A stretch of DNA of 64,000 bases from UBA7672 sp030824255. GTDB lineage: Bacteria; Pseudomonadota; Alphaproteobacteria; Caulobacterales; Hyphomonadaceae. How positions within the stretch are numbered: position 1 is the first letter of the stretch; the number at the start of each line of letters is the position of its first letter. A model generated the notes under the pieces. That model had not been told where the DNA came from. It searched no databases and was given only the letters and a program-made list of their open reading frames with translations. A program made the translations under genes and the position numbers. Positions 56,508 through 64,000 of the stretch are shown here, one piece after another. The stretch covers positions 496,001 through 560,000 of the forward strand of contig OW818686.1 in the NCBI GenBank assembly GCA_942493305.1, read 5' to 3'.

Positions 56508-59198
56508 CTAGGCCGGCAGCAGCCAGCCCTGTTCCACGGCCCATGGCGGCGTTGTCGCGCCGTTGCGGAGATCAAGATCGAAGACCTGGTTCGACTCCGC
56601 CCATTGCGGCGCGAAGACGGCTTCGTCGCCGAGCGGATCTGCCGCGATGGCCATCAGATCCATATCGCTCTGCGCGGAGGACGGATTGACGACGAGCGCG
56701 TTCCACTGATCGAGCGTGAGGCCCGCCACGTTCAGGGCGACGAAGTTGCCGCCGGCATAGCCGAGCAGCGTATCGTCTGTCTGGCCATCGCCATCGGCAT
56801 CGACAGTGAAGAAGCCGGACCAGGTGTGGCCGCCGAGCGAGAAGCGATCCTCGCCCGTGTTGAAATCGAAGGCGACGTCCCATCCGGCGGCAGCGCCGAG
56901 ATCGAACAGGTCCGCGCCCGCGCCGCCCGTCAGCACGTCAATGCCAGCACCGCCGATCATGCGGTCAGCGCCGTCGCCGCCAACGATCCAGTCAGATCCC
57001 TCGCCGCCCATCAGCGTGTCGTCGCCGCCAAGGCCGATCAGCGAGTCGTCGCCGCCATCGCCCTGAAGCATGTTTGCCGTCGTGTCGCCGAACAGGGTGT
57101 CTGCAAACCCCGAGCCGATGGCGCCTTCGATGGAGACGAAGGCATCCCAGACGCCCACCGCCGAATAGGCGCCGGCCGCAAGGTTGAACCAGATTGCTGC
57201 GCCCGCGCCCGTGTAGGACGCCAGGTCTACGCCGGCGCCGCCGAGCAGCACGTTGGTTCCGAAGCCGCCTTCGAGCGCGTCATCGCCGTCGCCGCCATCG
57301 AGCCAGTCGTCGCCAAGACCGCCGACCAGGATATCGTTGCCGAGCCGGCCAATGAGCGTGTCGATGCCGGCATTGCCGATCAGGCGATTGGCGGCGTTGT
57401 CGCCAAACAGCGTGTCGTTGCCGGACCCGCCAGCAAGACCCTCGATCTCGATGAACGAGTCCCACACGCCAGCAGCGGAATAGACCTGCGCCGAGAGGTC
57501 GACCCAGAGATTGGCCGTGAAATCCGCATATGACGCGATGTCGACGCCGACGCCGCCGATCATGACGTTTGTGCCCTGCTCCCCGCCGACGAACGTATCG
57601 TCGCCATTGCCGCCGACCATCCAGTCGGAACCGACCCCACCGCGCATGAGGTCATCGCCGTCGGCGCCGAGGAGGGTATCGTCGCCTGCATCGCCGCGGA
57701 GGCTGTCATTCCCCAGGCCGCCGAAGAGCGTGTCGATCCCGTCGCCGCCGAACAGGTTGTTGGCAAGGCGGTTGCCGATCATGTTGTCGTTGCCCGCGCC
57801 GCCGATCGCGTTCTCGATGGCCGCGCCGCGCGCGATCGAGATGTTGAAGCGCGCCCCGCCCGTGCCGGCAGAATCCGGACCGGCCGACGAGAAGCCTTCC
57901 TCGCGAATATCGATCGTGGCGTTCTGCGAATAGCCCGACAGGTCAAGCGTATCGACGCCGCCGCCATCCCAGATGGAGAACACGGCGCCCTCGTCCGCCG
58001 CCGTCAGCAGGAATTCCGAACGGCCCGCATTGGAGTTGAAGCCGTAGATGGTGTCGCCCGTGCGCGTGGCTGTGTTTGCGCCATAGAGATACTGGATCGC
58101 GGCGATATCGTGCATCTGCGGCGTCGTTGCGAAGCCCGGCAAGCTGCCGCCCACGGGCGGCGAGCCGAAATAGGTCATCACCGTGAAGACGCGGCTGTCG
58201 TTGAAATACTGCGCGTTGACCTCGTAGGTGATCGAGACGCCTTCTTCGGCGTTGTATTCCGACGGGTGCGTCAGGCCCAGGGCATGACCGATCTCGTGCA
58301 GCAGCGTCTGCGTGCCATAGCTGCCGGGCGAGAAGTCCAGGTTCTCGGCGAGGGACGCGTTGATCCAGACATCGCCCTGAAGGCTGGAGGCCGACTGGTC
58401 GCCGGATGAGGGCAGGTAAGCGAAGGCGGCAGCGCCAGACTCCCCGCTTGTATAGTTGCCGAACAGGATAGCCGCGTTGTTGGCGTAGGCCTGATCGCCC
58501 GTTCCGGTTCCGACACGCACGAACTGGATGTTGGCAACCTGCGCCCACGCCTGAAGCGCGGCTTCAGCGGCTTCGATCTGGGCGTCGGTGAAGCGCTGGA
58601 AGCCCTGGGTGTCAGAGGGCATCGGAAGCGGCGACGAACTGCGGAATGCATAGGTGACGACGACAGGGGCGCCGTTTGTCACCGTGTTCCAGCTGGAGCC
58701 GTCGCGCGCGATCTGCAGGGCGGCCTGATCCCACGAATACATGGGCAGGCCGTTGGGGGGGAACTCGGTCGGCGAGGAATTGCCGGTCTGCACCTCTTCG
58801 GCGCTCAGCGTGTAGCGGCCAAACTGGTTCGAGAACCCACGGGCGACGACGTAGTAATCGCCAGACGCCGGGGCGATGAACATCATCGACGAATTTGTGC
58901 CGATGCCGCCATCGTCGTCGCTCTGGAGCACATTGCCGCTTGCGTCCCGGACTTCGAGGAATGCGTCCGAGATCGGACCGGGCGCGACGCCCGTCATCGT
59001 GAAGTGATACGCCTGCCCGGCCTCAAGGGTGATCCGGTAGTAGTCGAGATCGCCGGGGGCATCGATCAGGGTGGTGGTCGTGCCGCCGACCGCAAGCTCG
59101 CCAGCAGATGCGATGCTGTCGCCGATGGCGTCGCCGAGCGCGAGCGGTTTGGCCTCGCCAACAGGAGCTTTGATCGCCGTCTGCGGTTCTTTTTGCAC
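56508..59198 (-). CDS. Serralysin-like M10 metalloprotease with PPC domain and RTX repeats (RTX-6)
   Basis: The 896-residue protein has a PPC-type beta domain at about 25-135 ('LDYYRITLEAGQAYHF'). An M10 metallopeptidase domain follows at about 150-400, with zinc motif 'HEIGHALGLTH' near 300 and Met-turn 'VMTYF' about 40 residues later. RTX arrays run from about 455 to 755, then the shared module and a divergent tail 'EQGWLLPA'. All zinc ligands are present, so it is probably an active secreted protease. The GTG start has AGAGAGG 5 bases upstream. It is 15 bases downstream of the SRPBCC gene and so probably in an operon with it and the methyltransferase. It may cleave other surface proteins (inference). 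Confidence 0.92.
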   Translation of the reverse strand: MQKEPQTAIKAPVGEAKPLALGDAIGDSIASAGELAVGGTTTTLIDAPGDLDYYRITLEAGQAYHFTMTGVAPGPISDAFLEVRDASGNVLQSDDDGGIGTNSSMMFIAPASGDYYVVARGFSNQFGRYTLSAEEVQTGNSSPTEFPPNGLPMYSWDQAALQIARDGSSWNTVTNGAPVVVTYAFRSSSPLPMPSDTQGFQRFTDAQIEAAEAALQAWAQVANIQFVRVGTGTGDQAYANNAAILFGNYTSGESGAAAFAYLPSSGDQSASSLQGDVWINASLAENLDFSPGSYGTQTLLHEIGHALGLTHPSEYNAEEGVSITYEVNAQYFNDSRVFTVMTYFGSPPVGGSLPGFATTPQMHDIAAIQYLYGANTATRTGDTIYGFNSNAGRSEFLLTAADEGAVFSIWDGGGVDTLDLSGYSQNATIDIREEGFSSAGPDSAGTGGARFNISIARGAAIENAIGGAGNDNMIGNRLANNLFGGDGIDTLFGGLGNDSLRGDAGDDTLLGADGDDLMRGGVGSDWMVGGNGDDTFVGGEQGTNVMIGGVGVDIASYADFTANLWVDLSAQVYSAAGVWDSFIEIEGLAGGSGNDTLFGDNAANRLIGNAGIDTLIGRLGNDILVGGLGDDWLDGGDGDDALEGGFGTNVLLGGAGVDLASYTGAGAAIWFNLAAGAYSAVGVWDAFVSIEGAIGSGFADTLFGDTTANMLQGDGGDDSLIGLGGDDTLMGGEGSDWIVGGDGADRMIGGAGIDVLTGGAGADLFDLGAAAGWDVAFDFNTGEDRFSLGGHTWSGFFTVDADGDGQTDDTLLGYAGGNFVALNVAGLTLDQWNALVVNPSSAQSDMDLMAIAADPLGDEAVFAPQWAESNQVFDLDLRNGATTPPWAVEQGWLLPA
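56695..56925 (-). repeat. Shared RTX C-terminal module, copy 6
   Basis: The protein is conserved ('GWDVAFDFNTGEDRFSLGG', 'TLDQWNALV'), while DNA similarity is lower than among copies 2-5 and stops just after the module. Confidence 0.8.
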
Positions 59199-59213
59199 GT
59201 GCGCCTCTCTGGC

Positions 59214-59678
59214 TTAGGTCGGCGACAGATTCGCCTCTGCGAGTCGTTTCAGTTCGCCGACGAATACGTCTGCATACGCGTTGGCCGCCGCCTTGAGATA
59301 CTGGGCGACGATCGCATTGATGGCCGCCACTGTGGAAGCAACTTCCAGATCACAACGTACCACGGTTGTCTGGGCTGCGGCAGCCGAGACATGGAAGCTG
59401 ACTGTCAGGGTCTTGAAGGGTCCGAACTTGTGATTGACCAGCACGCGGCCTCCGGCGCGATCCGCCTGGACGAGGACACGCAGCGTGCCGGAGAACCGGG
59501 AATTCTTCACGAAGGCCTCGACCTCGGCCGCTTCCTTTGAAGGGGCTGAGGCGACCGGGGTTGTCCGCACGCGCCTGACACCCGGAACGAAGGATGGGTA
59601 CCGCTCGAAATCGAGCAGCAGGCCCATGGCCTGGGTCGGTGAGGCCTTCACGGTACGCGATACTGTTGCTCGAGACAT
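59214..59678 (-). CDS. SRPBCC/START-fold protein (polyketide cyclase/dehydrase or COQ10-like)
   Basis: The 154-residue protein is a single START-like domain. 'MSRATVSRTVKASPTQAMGLLLDFERYPSFVPG' is the typical opening with 'DFERYPSF' (split here only for description), followed by long beta strands and a C-terminal helix 'KAAANAYADVFVGELKRLA'. SRPBCC proteins bind lipids, quinones or polyketides in a deep cavity; COQ10-like members bind ubiquinone. The ligand is not readable here. The ATG at 59678 has GAGGG just upstream. It is 16 bases after the methyltransferase stop and 15 bases before the RTX protease start. Confidence 0.75.
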   Translation of the reverse strand: MSRATVSRTVKASPTQAMGLLLDFERYPSFVPGVRRVRTTPVASAPSKEAAEVEAFVKNSRFSGTLRVLVQADRAGGRVLVNHKFGPFKTLTVSFHVSAAAAQTTVVRCDLEVASTVAAINAIVAQYLKAAANAYADVFVGELKRLAEANLSPT

Positions 59679-59694
59679 ATGCCCTCGTCCAGCG

Positions 59695-60516
59695 TCAGGC
59701 TGTTTCTGACGCAGAAGGCGGCGCGGCGGCAAACAGGCCGATCATCGCACCATACAACTGCTGCAGCCGCTGCCTCGGTTCCGAGGAGATGTCCGCGCGC
59801 GGGAACTCTCCTTTCTTGCGGATGATGACCAGCACATCGCCGGTGTCCTCACAGCGGAACTCGGTCGCGATCGGCATGAGATTGGCGGGCTCCAGCGTTT
59901 CTTCCCTGCTCCAGATTACAAAGCGTCCATTGCGGATCTCGAAATTGTACTGGTGGAACCCGGCATAGGACTCACGCTCCGCCTCGTTCGGGTGATGGCG
60001 CAGCACGACATGGCCGCCGACGCGCACGATCTTGAGCATCTCCACGATGCCCCGGAGCGGATCGAAGGAGTGATCCAGCGCATTGCGGCAATGCGCAATG
60101 TCGAACGTGGACGGCTCGAAGAAGGCCGACAGTTCCTCGACCACGGCAAATTCGGTTCGGACAGGGGGGTAAGCCCCAAACTCGTCGGACAGGCCCGCAT
60201 ACTGCTGGGCGAGCGGATCGCAGGCGCGCAGCAGGACATCCGCGCCCGGCATGGTCTTGCCAACATTGCTGGCCGGCCCCGAACCGACGTCCAGGATGCG
60301 TACGCTCGGCCGGCTCGACGTCTGCGCCAGCTCAACCAGGGTTTGTTCCAGCGGCAGGCCGGGATCGAAACGCTGGGCATAGTCTTCCGGCCAGCTCAGC
60401 CCTTTCGTGGCGAACCAGTCACGCCAGAAGTCCACCTCATACCGGAAGCCTTCCGACCAGTTCCGAAGCTGCGCATGAAGCTTGTCGGACGGTGGACGCT
60501 CTGGAACTCCAACCAT
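59695..60516 (-). CDS. Class I SAM-dependent methyltransferase
   Basis: The 273-residue protein has the class I SAM-binding motif 'ILDVGSGPASNVG' (about 74), an acidic post-II segment 'RACDP' and motif IV region 'FDIAHCRNALDHS' (about 138). Its cap, 'VGGHVVLRHHPNEAERESY', resembles small-molecule or glycan methyltransferases more than DNA enzymes. I chose ATG at 60516 with GAGG 6 bases upstream; GTG 60528 and ATG 60522 are possible. It heads the three-gene run methyltransferase - SRPBCC - RTX protease. It is divergent from another methyltransferase across 258 bases. Its substrate is unknown. Confidence 0.85.
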   Translation of the reverse strand: MVGVPERPPSDKLHAQLRNWSEGFRYEVDFWRDWFATKGLSWPEDYAQRFDPGLPLEQTLVELAQTSSRPSVRILDVGSGPASNVGKTMPGADVLLRACDPLAQQYAGLSDEFGAYPPVRTEFAVVEELSAFFEPSTFDIAHCRNALDHSFDPLRGIVEMLKIVRVGGHVVLRHHPNEAERESYAGFHQYNFEIRNGRFVIWSREETLEPANLMPIATEFRCEDTGDVLVIIRKKGEFPRADISSEPRQRLQQLYGAMIGLFAAAPPSASETA

Positions 60517-60774
60517 CCCCATCCTCACGCAAACTCGGTCGGTCTAGGATGACGCTTTATCCGGGGTCCTCCCGCCGGACAAGCCAGCGATGCCGGGAAC
60601 TGCACATCCCACTCAGCCGCATGCAGCGGGCTGGCGCCACACATACAGGTTACCCCTGATAAATGCCCCGCGGGCGCGGACCTCGCGCAGGCGGATCAGA
60701 TGCTTGCCAAACGCCATTGCGCCGTTGAAATAGGGCCTTCACAGGCGCTTCCTCGCGCAATTGGGTCAGATTTC

Positions 60775-61485
60775 ATGGGGCAAATCAACAAAAGCGACTG
60801 GATCGCCCGCGTCGCCCCTGACCGGACCTTTGCGGATGTCGGCGGGCTGTGGGGCACGGTCAACGAGATGACCTCGGTCGCGCTGCAGGCCGGGGCTGCG
60901 CATGCCGCCATGATTGATATCCAGCCGCCCGGCAACACCTGGTGGCACGCCTTCGACGAGCGCATGGCAAGCCTGGGCCTGTCCAATTATTCCTGCCTTC
61001 ACGCCGATGCGACCCGCGACGGCTTTCGCGAACGGGCCGGCGTCTATGACGTGGTCTACTGTTCCGACGTCATCTACCACCTTCCCGACCCGCTTTCGCT
61101 TCTCCTGAACCTACGCGGCATCACGCACGAACACATGATCCTCACGAGCATGTACGTGCCCGAAGTGATCAGCAACGAGGCCGGTGAAATCGACCTTCGC
61201 GGCGGCGGCGCGATTCTGGCGCATGCGATGGTCGACAAGACCAAGCGTGAGGTGATGCAGCGATACTTCGACAAGATGGGGCTTCAGGTCGCCGGGATTT
61301 CCCTGCCGTTGAACGAGCCGCTGGTTCTGGAAGATGGCAGCGGGAATACCTCGCCCTGGTGGTGGCTAATGACCCCTGCCCTCCTGCGGTCAATGCTGGA
61401 GATCGCCGGGTTCGACGTGATTGAAGAAGGAGACAGCTGGGCCGAGCGCTCACGGTCTTTTCTCTGCAAGGTCAAATCTGGCTGA
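60775..61485 (+). CDS. Class I SAM-dependent methyltransferase
   Basis: The 236-residue protein has a SAM-binding start 'TFADVGGLWGTVNEM', 'AAMIDIQPPGN' as motif II and 'YDVVYCSDVIYHLPDP' as motif IV, with 'MTPALLRSMLEIAGFDV' at the end. Such proteins are frequent in glycan clusters. The frame is open from 60700, but its codons there lack the high third-position GC of the rest, so I placed the start at ATG 60775; the ribosome site is weak in both cases. It is followed 32 bases on by the unknown protein and then a GT2, a plausible glycan-modification operon. Confidence 0.82.
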   Translation: MGQINKSDWIARVAPDRTFADVGGLWGTVNEMTSVALQAGAAHAAMIDIQPPGNTWWHAFDERMASLGLSNYSCLHADATRDGFRERAGVYDVVYCSDVIYHLPDPLSLLLNLRGITHEHMILTSMYVPEVISNEAGEIDLRGGGAILAHAMVDKTKREVMQRYFDKMGLQVAGISLPLNEPLVLEDGSGNTSPWWWLMTPALLRSMLEIAGFDVIEEGDSWAERSRSFLCKVKSG

Positions 61486-61517
61486 GGCTGACGAAGCGCG
61501 GCCATGGGAAGGGACTT

Positions 61518-62942
61518 ATGGAACTGACAATTGGACTGTGCGATCCGGCGAGTGATTCCGTCGCCGGGCTTGAGCCCCTTCCGGGGGTTCAGCTTCGCCG
61601 TGTCGTGAAGTTCGCTGACAATGCCCTGTGGCGCATGCCGGTGGATGGCAACGAAGCGCCCTCGCATTCAACGCCGAGCGAGTATGTCTGCCTTGCAGCC
61701 ACGACGACGGAAGGCGCCGCGCTGGCAAACCGTATCGCCGCGGATGTCGCGGCTGCGACCGGGATCGAGCTGCCTGTCGCGGATCTCGTGGAGATGACAA
61801 AGCCGAACCGCCGCAAGGCTGTCTACGATCTCTGTGTTCGCGCCCTGGCCGGTCGCGCCACGCGCGCCGAGCGCCGGGTGGGTCAGCTTGCCGAAGCGCT
61901 TGCGACGCTTCGCCGGGAGCACGAGTCGATCCTGCAACGCTTTGCCGAGATCGAGGCCGGCGTGGTGCTGCAGGGACATCAGCCCGTGCAGACGCTTTGC
62001 GCGCAGAAGGATGTCGAGGCGTTTGCTGAGCTTGGCGAGACGGCGCGCCTCGGCCGCCATGCCGCGCTCGACCTGCCATTCGGGACGCTGGGTCTTTACC
62101 TTCTGAGCCTGTTCATCGACGCGGAGAATGCTGAAGGCGCCCTCGATATCAGTATCGAAACGCGTGGCGCACCCCGCGCGCTGGCGCGATGGACACATGA
62201 ATTCCGGAATGACAAGGCCGCATGGCAGACCTGGACCCGCCAGCTGGCGCTTACGGAGGCTTATTCCGCCGCGCGCCTGGTTCTTACATTCAAGGGGAAG
62301 GGATCCATCCGTATCGGCATGGGATCGCATCATCCTGCACGGCGCGTGTGGCTTGTGGGCGCGAACGGACAGACGGAACAGCGTCATATTGCGATGCGTG
62401 CGCTCGCGACGACGCCTGGCTTGCGAGCGCCCGAGAGCGCCGCCTCCGGCGGTAACGTCAAACGGCTGTGGGACATCGAAAGCGCGGTTCAGATCGCTCC
62501 GAGCTCCGACGACATACCGGCGTTGGTGAGCAGCGCTCCTGAAGGCGGCGTGATGGTGACACCAGTGATGGGTATGGTGACGGCAGCCGGGCTTGGCCAG
62601 GTCATGCCCAAGGGCGCGACCGCCGTTCGCGCCATGGGCGTTGTCGCCCACGCCGATGGACCGCTCGTCGATTTCGCGCTGCTTGCCGGCAATGCGGACA
62701 CGATCAGGGACATGATCGAGACGGACCAGCTTGAACTGAGCGACGGATTCCCTGGCTGGGTCACCGGCGCAGCACTGTCGCCAGTGCTGCTTGCGCTTGT
62801 GCTGCCGCACGCAGCGACGGGCGAGGAAGAGCTGGTCCTGCTGACGCGGATTTCCGCCGAGAGCACGCATGACTGGTGCGCCCGCGCCATCTTCCGCGAT
62901 GTTCAGATCCTGATGGATCAGGAGATCCGGCATGCCGGATGA
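61518..62942 (+). CDS. Unknown protein in a glycan operon, with coiled-coil segment and two possible beta domains
   Basis: I do not recognise the 474-residue protein. Residues 1-95 look alpha/beta ('LTIGLCDP', 'YVCLAATTTEG'). About 105-160 is helical with a likely coiled coil ('RAERRVGQLAEALATLRREHE', in part). About 185-285 has beta-sandwich character ('GALDISIETRG', 'SAARLVLTFKG'), like carbohydrate-binding or Wzt-type C-domains. The last 120 residues form another beta region. It has no signal peptide. The stop overlaps the next gene's start by 11 bases, so it is translationally linked to the glycosyltransferase; a scaffold or acceptor-binding subunit is possible. Confidence 0.75.
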   Translation: MELTIGLCDPASDSVAGLEPLPGVQLRRVVKFADNALWRMPVDGNEAPSHSTPSEYVCLAATTTEGAALANRIAADVAAATGIELPVADLVEMTKPNRRKAVYDLCVRALAGRATRAERRVGQLAEALATLRREHESILQRFAEIEAGVVLQGHQPVQTLCAQKDVEAFAELGETARLGRHAALDLPFGTLGLYLLSLFIDAENAEGALDISIETRGAPRALARWTHEFRNDKAAWQTWTRQLALTEAYSAARLVLTFKGKGSIRIGMGSHHPARRVWLVGANGQTEQRHIAMRALATTPGLRAPESAASGGNVKRLWDIESAVQIAPSSDDIPALVSSAPEGGVMVTPVMGMVTAAGLGQVMPKGATAVRAMGVVAHADGPLVDFALLAGNADTIRDMIETDQLELSDGFPGWVTGAALSPVLLALVLPHAATGEEELVLLTRISAESTHDWCARAIFRDVQILMDQEIRHAG

Positions 62943-64000
62943 CCAGCACGGCGCGCAGGTGCGCCGATCCGGCGCCGACCTGATCTTCGTTCCACCCTCG
63001 GTCGGAATCGTCATTCCGGTGTATCGCCACACGATGCTGGTCGCGGAAGCCGTGCTGAGCGCGATCGAGCAATCGCTTCGCCCGGCGCCGCACATCGTCA
63101 TCGTGGATGACGGGTGCGATTTTCCCGAAACATCCGAAATCTGCCGCGGCCTTGCCGCTGCACACCCGGAACGCGTCAGCTATCTTCGCCGGCGCAATGG
63201 CGGCCTCTCCGCGGCGCGCAACACGGGCATCGACTATCTGCTGGGCTGCTTTCCATCCTTGCGGGCGATCTATTTCCTCGATGCGGACAATCGCCTGCGC
63301 CACGACGCAATGGAGGGGGCGCTTCGCCAACTTGAGCGTTCGCCGGCGACGGGTTGGGTCTATCCCAATCTTTCCATGTTCGGCGTTGCCGCCGAACACG
63401 ACTATGGCGGGCCATACTCTCACCTGATCCAGCGGGCCATGAATCCGAGCGAGGCCGGCAGCCTCGTGCGGGCCGATGTGTTCCGGCAAGGCCTCCGCTT
63501 CGATGAGACGATGCGGAACGGCTATGAAGACTGGTCCTTCTTCCTGTCCTTGTCGGAACGCGGATGGCGAGGCGAACACCTCGACGATTTCGGCCTGCTG
63601 TACCGCAAGCGCGGCGAGAGCATGCTGACAGACTCGACGCGCATGCATGGCGAACTTGAGCAATTCATTCGCCGCAAGCACAAGCGCGCGTTCTCGCTCC
63701 GCACGCTGCTGGGCCTCGAACAGGAGGAGGCGCCGCGCTACGCCATCTATATCGCGGACAGGGGCGAGTTCGTCTTCACGACAGACCCGCGCATTCAATC
63801 TGAGCGCGTGAACGGGACGGAGTTTGCGCGGCGCTACTGGGATGCGCAGTCCGAGCCAAACCGTGCGTTCTTTCCGCCCTTCCTTGTGACGACAACCGAT
63901 CAGGCGCTGAACGAACTGAATGCGCGGGGCCTTCTGCCCTCAGTGTTCTGGCGGCTCGAGATGGGGCTGAATGCGTGCGCCTTCACCTTCCTGGAGATTG
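62932..64000 (+). CDS. GT2-family glycosyltransferase, truncated by the window edge
   Basis: The ATG at 62932 has AGGAG 8 bases upstream and overlaps the previous gene by 11 bases. The visible 356 residues start with a GT-A domain: 'GIVIPVYRHTMLVAEAV' (about 26), 'IVDDGCDF' (Cys in place of the common Ser), 'NGGLSAARNTGIDYL', the metal-binding 'LDADN' (about 124) and 'GYEDW' (about 195), which supplies the usual Glu-Asp base. A region after about 245 ('PRYAIYIADRG') is outside the core. No stop occurs before 64000, so the C-terminus is not visible. Donor and acceptor are unknown. Confidence 0.9.
   Translation, partial: MPDDQHGAQVRRSGADLIFVPPSVGIVIPVYRHTMLVAEAVLSAIEQSLRPAPHIVIVDDGCDFPETSEICRGLAAAHPERVSYLRRRNGGLSAARNTGIDYLLGCFPSLRAIYFLDADNRLRHDAMEGALRQLERSPATGWVYPNLSMFGVAAEHDYGGPYSHLIQRAMNPSEAGSLVRADVFRQGLRFDETMRNGYEDWSFFLSLSERGWRGEHLDDFGLLYRKRGESMLTDSTRMHGELEQFIRRKHKRAFSLRTLLGLEQEEAPRYAIYIADRGEFVFTTDPRIQSERVNGTEFARRYWDAQSEPNRAFFPPFLVTTTDQALNELNARGLLPSVFWRLEMGLNACAFTFLEI

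Overview
The window is a high-GC chromosomal segment with no rRNA, tRNA, CRISPR array or recognisable insertion sequence. Codon bias, a Tat-type signal, the many type I-secreted RTX proteins, two-partner secretion and the PKS/NRPS genes fit an alphaproteobacterium. I lean weakly toward Caulobacterales/Hyphomonadales-like lineages, with low confidence below class level.

Layout. (1) 76-5570, all minus: a catabolic-looking run of VOC/glyoxalase-fold protein, carotenoid oxygenase, SCP2-type thiolase, DUF1295 membrane reductase and a tandem HxlR regulator. (2) 5960-10453: two divergent pairs, an exported truncated haemoglobin with a DUF3034 outer-membrane protein (minus), and a periplasmic cupredoxin with a membrane EAL phosphodiesterase (plus). 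(3) 10542-25420: a natural-product locus with a KS-AT-KR-DH-ACP-TE polyketide synthase, a MOP flippase, an NRPS whose single adenylation domain is interrupted by both a luciferase-like monooxygenase and a methyltransferase, and an Sfp-type phosphopantetheinyl transferase. The A-domain pocket reads close to the glycine code. (4) 25581-40953: four consecutive RTX proteins on the minus strand. (5) 41078-43593, plus: a CHASE2 membrane protein and an exported protein of unknown function. (6) 43760-52539, minus: a CHAT-protease lipoprotein, a filamentous-haemagglutinin-like exoprotein and its ShlB/FhaC transporter. (7) 52656-60516, minus: a GT2 glycosyltransferase, two more RTX proteins (one with an N-terminal M10 metalloprotease), an SRPBCC protein and a methyltransferase. 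(8) 60775-64000, plus: a methyltransferase, an unknown protein and a GT2 glycosyltransferase cut by the window edge.

How it fits together. Regions 4-8 look like a cell-surface/exoprotein island. Six RTX proteins share one C-terminal module and mostly one last-residue motif (GW-N/S-LFG), so they probably use one type I exporter, which is not in this window. They surround a two-partner secretion system and glycan-modifying enzymes. Region 3 looks like a compact hybrid line making a small product: NRPS loading/tailoring of a glycine-like unit, one PKS extension, thioesterase release, and a dedicated carrier-protein activator.

The sequence has one conspicuous defect. The 3' end of the haemagglutinin gene runs into a C-rich/G-rich inverted tract (about 46990-47180). 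There the natural C-terminus appears to lie in another frame, which means either a sequencing/assembly error or a slippage site.
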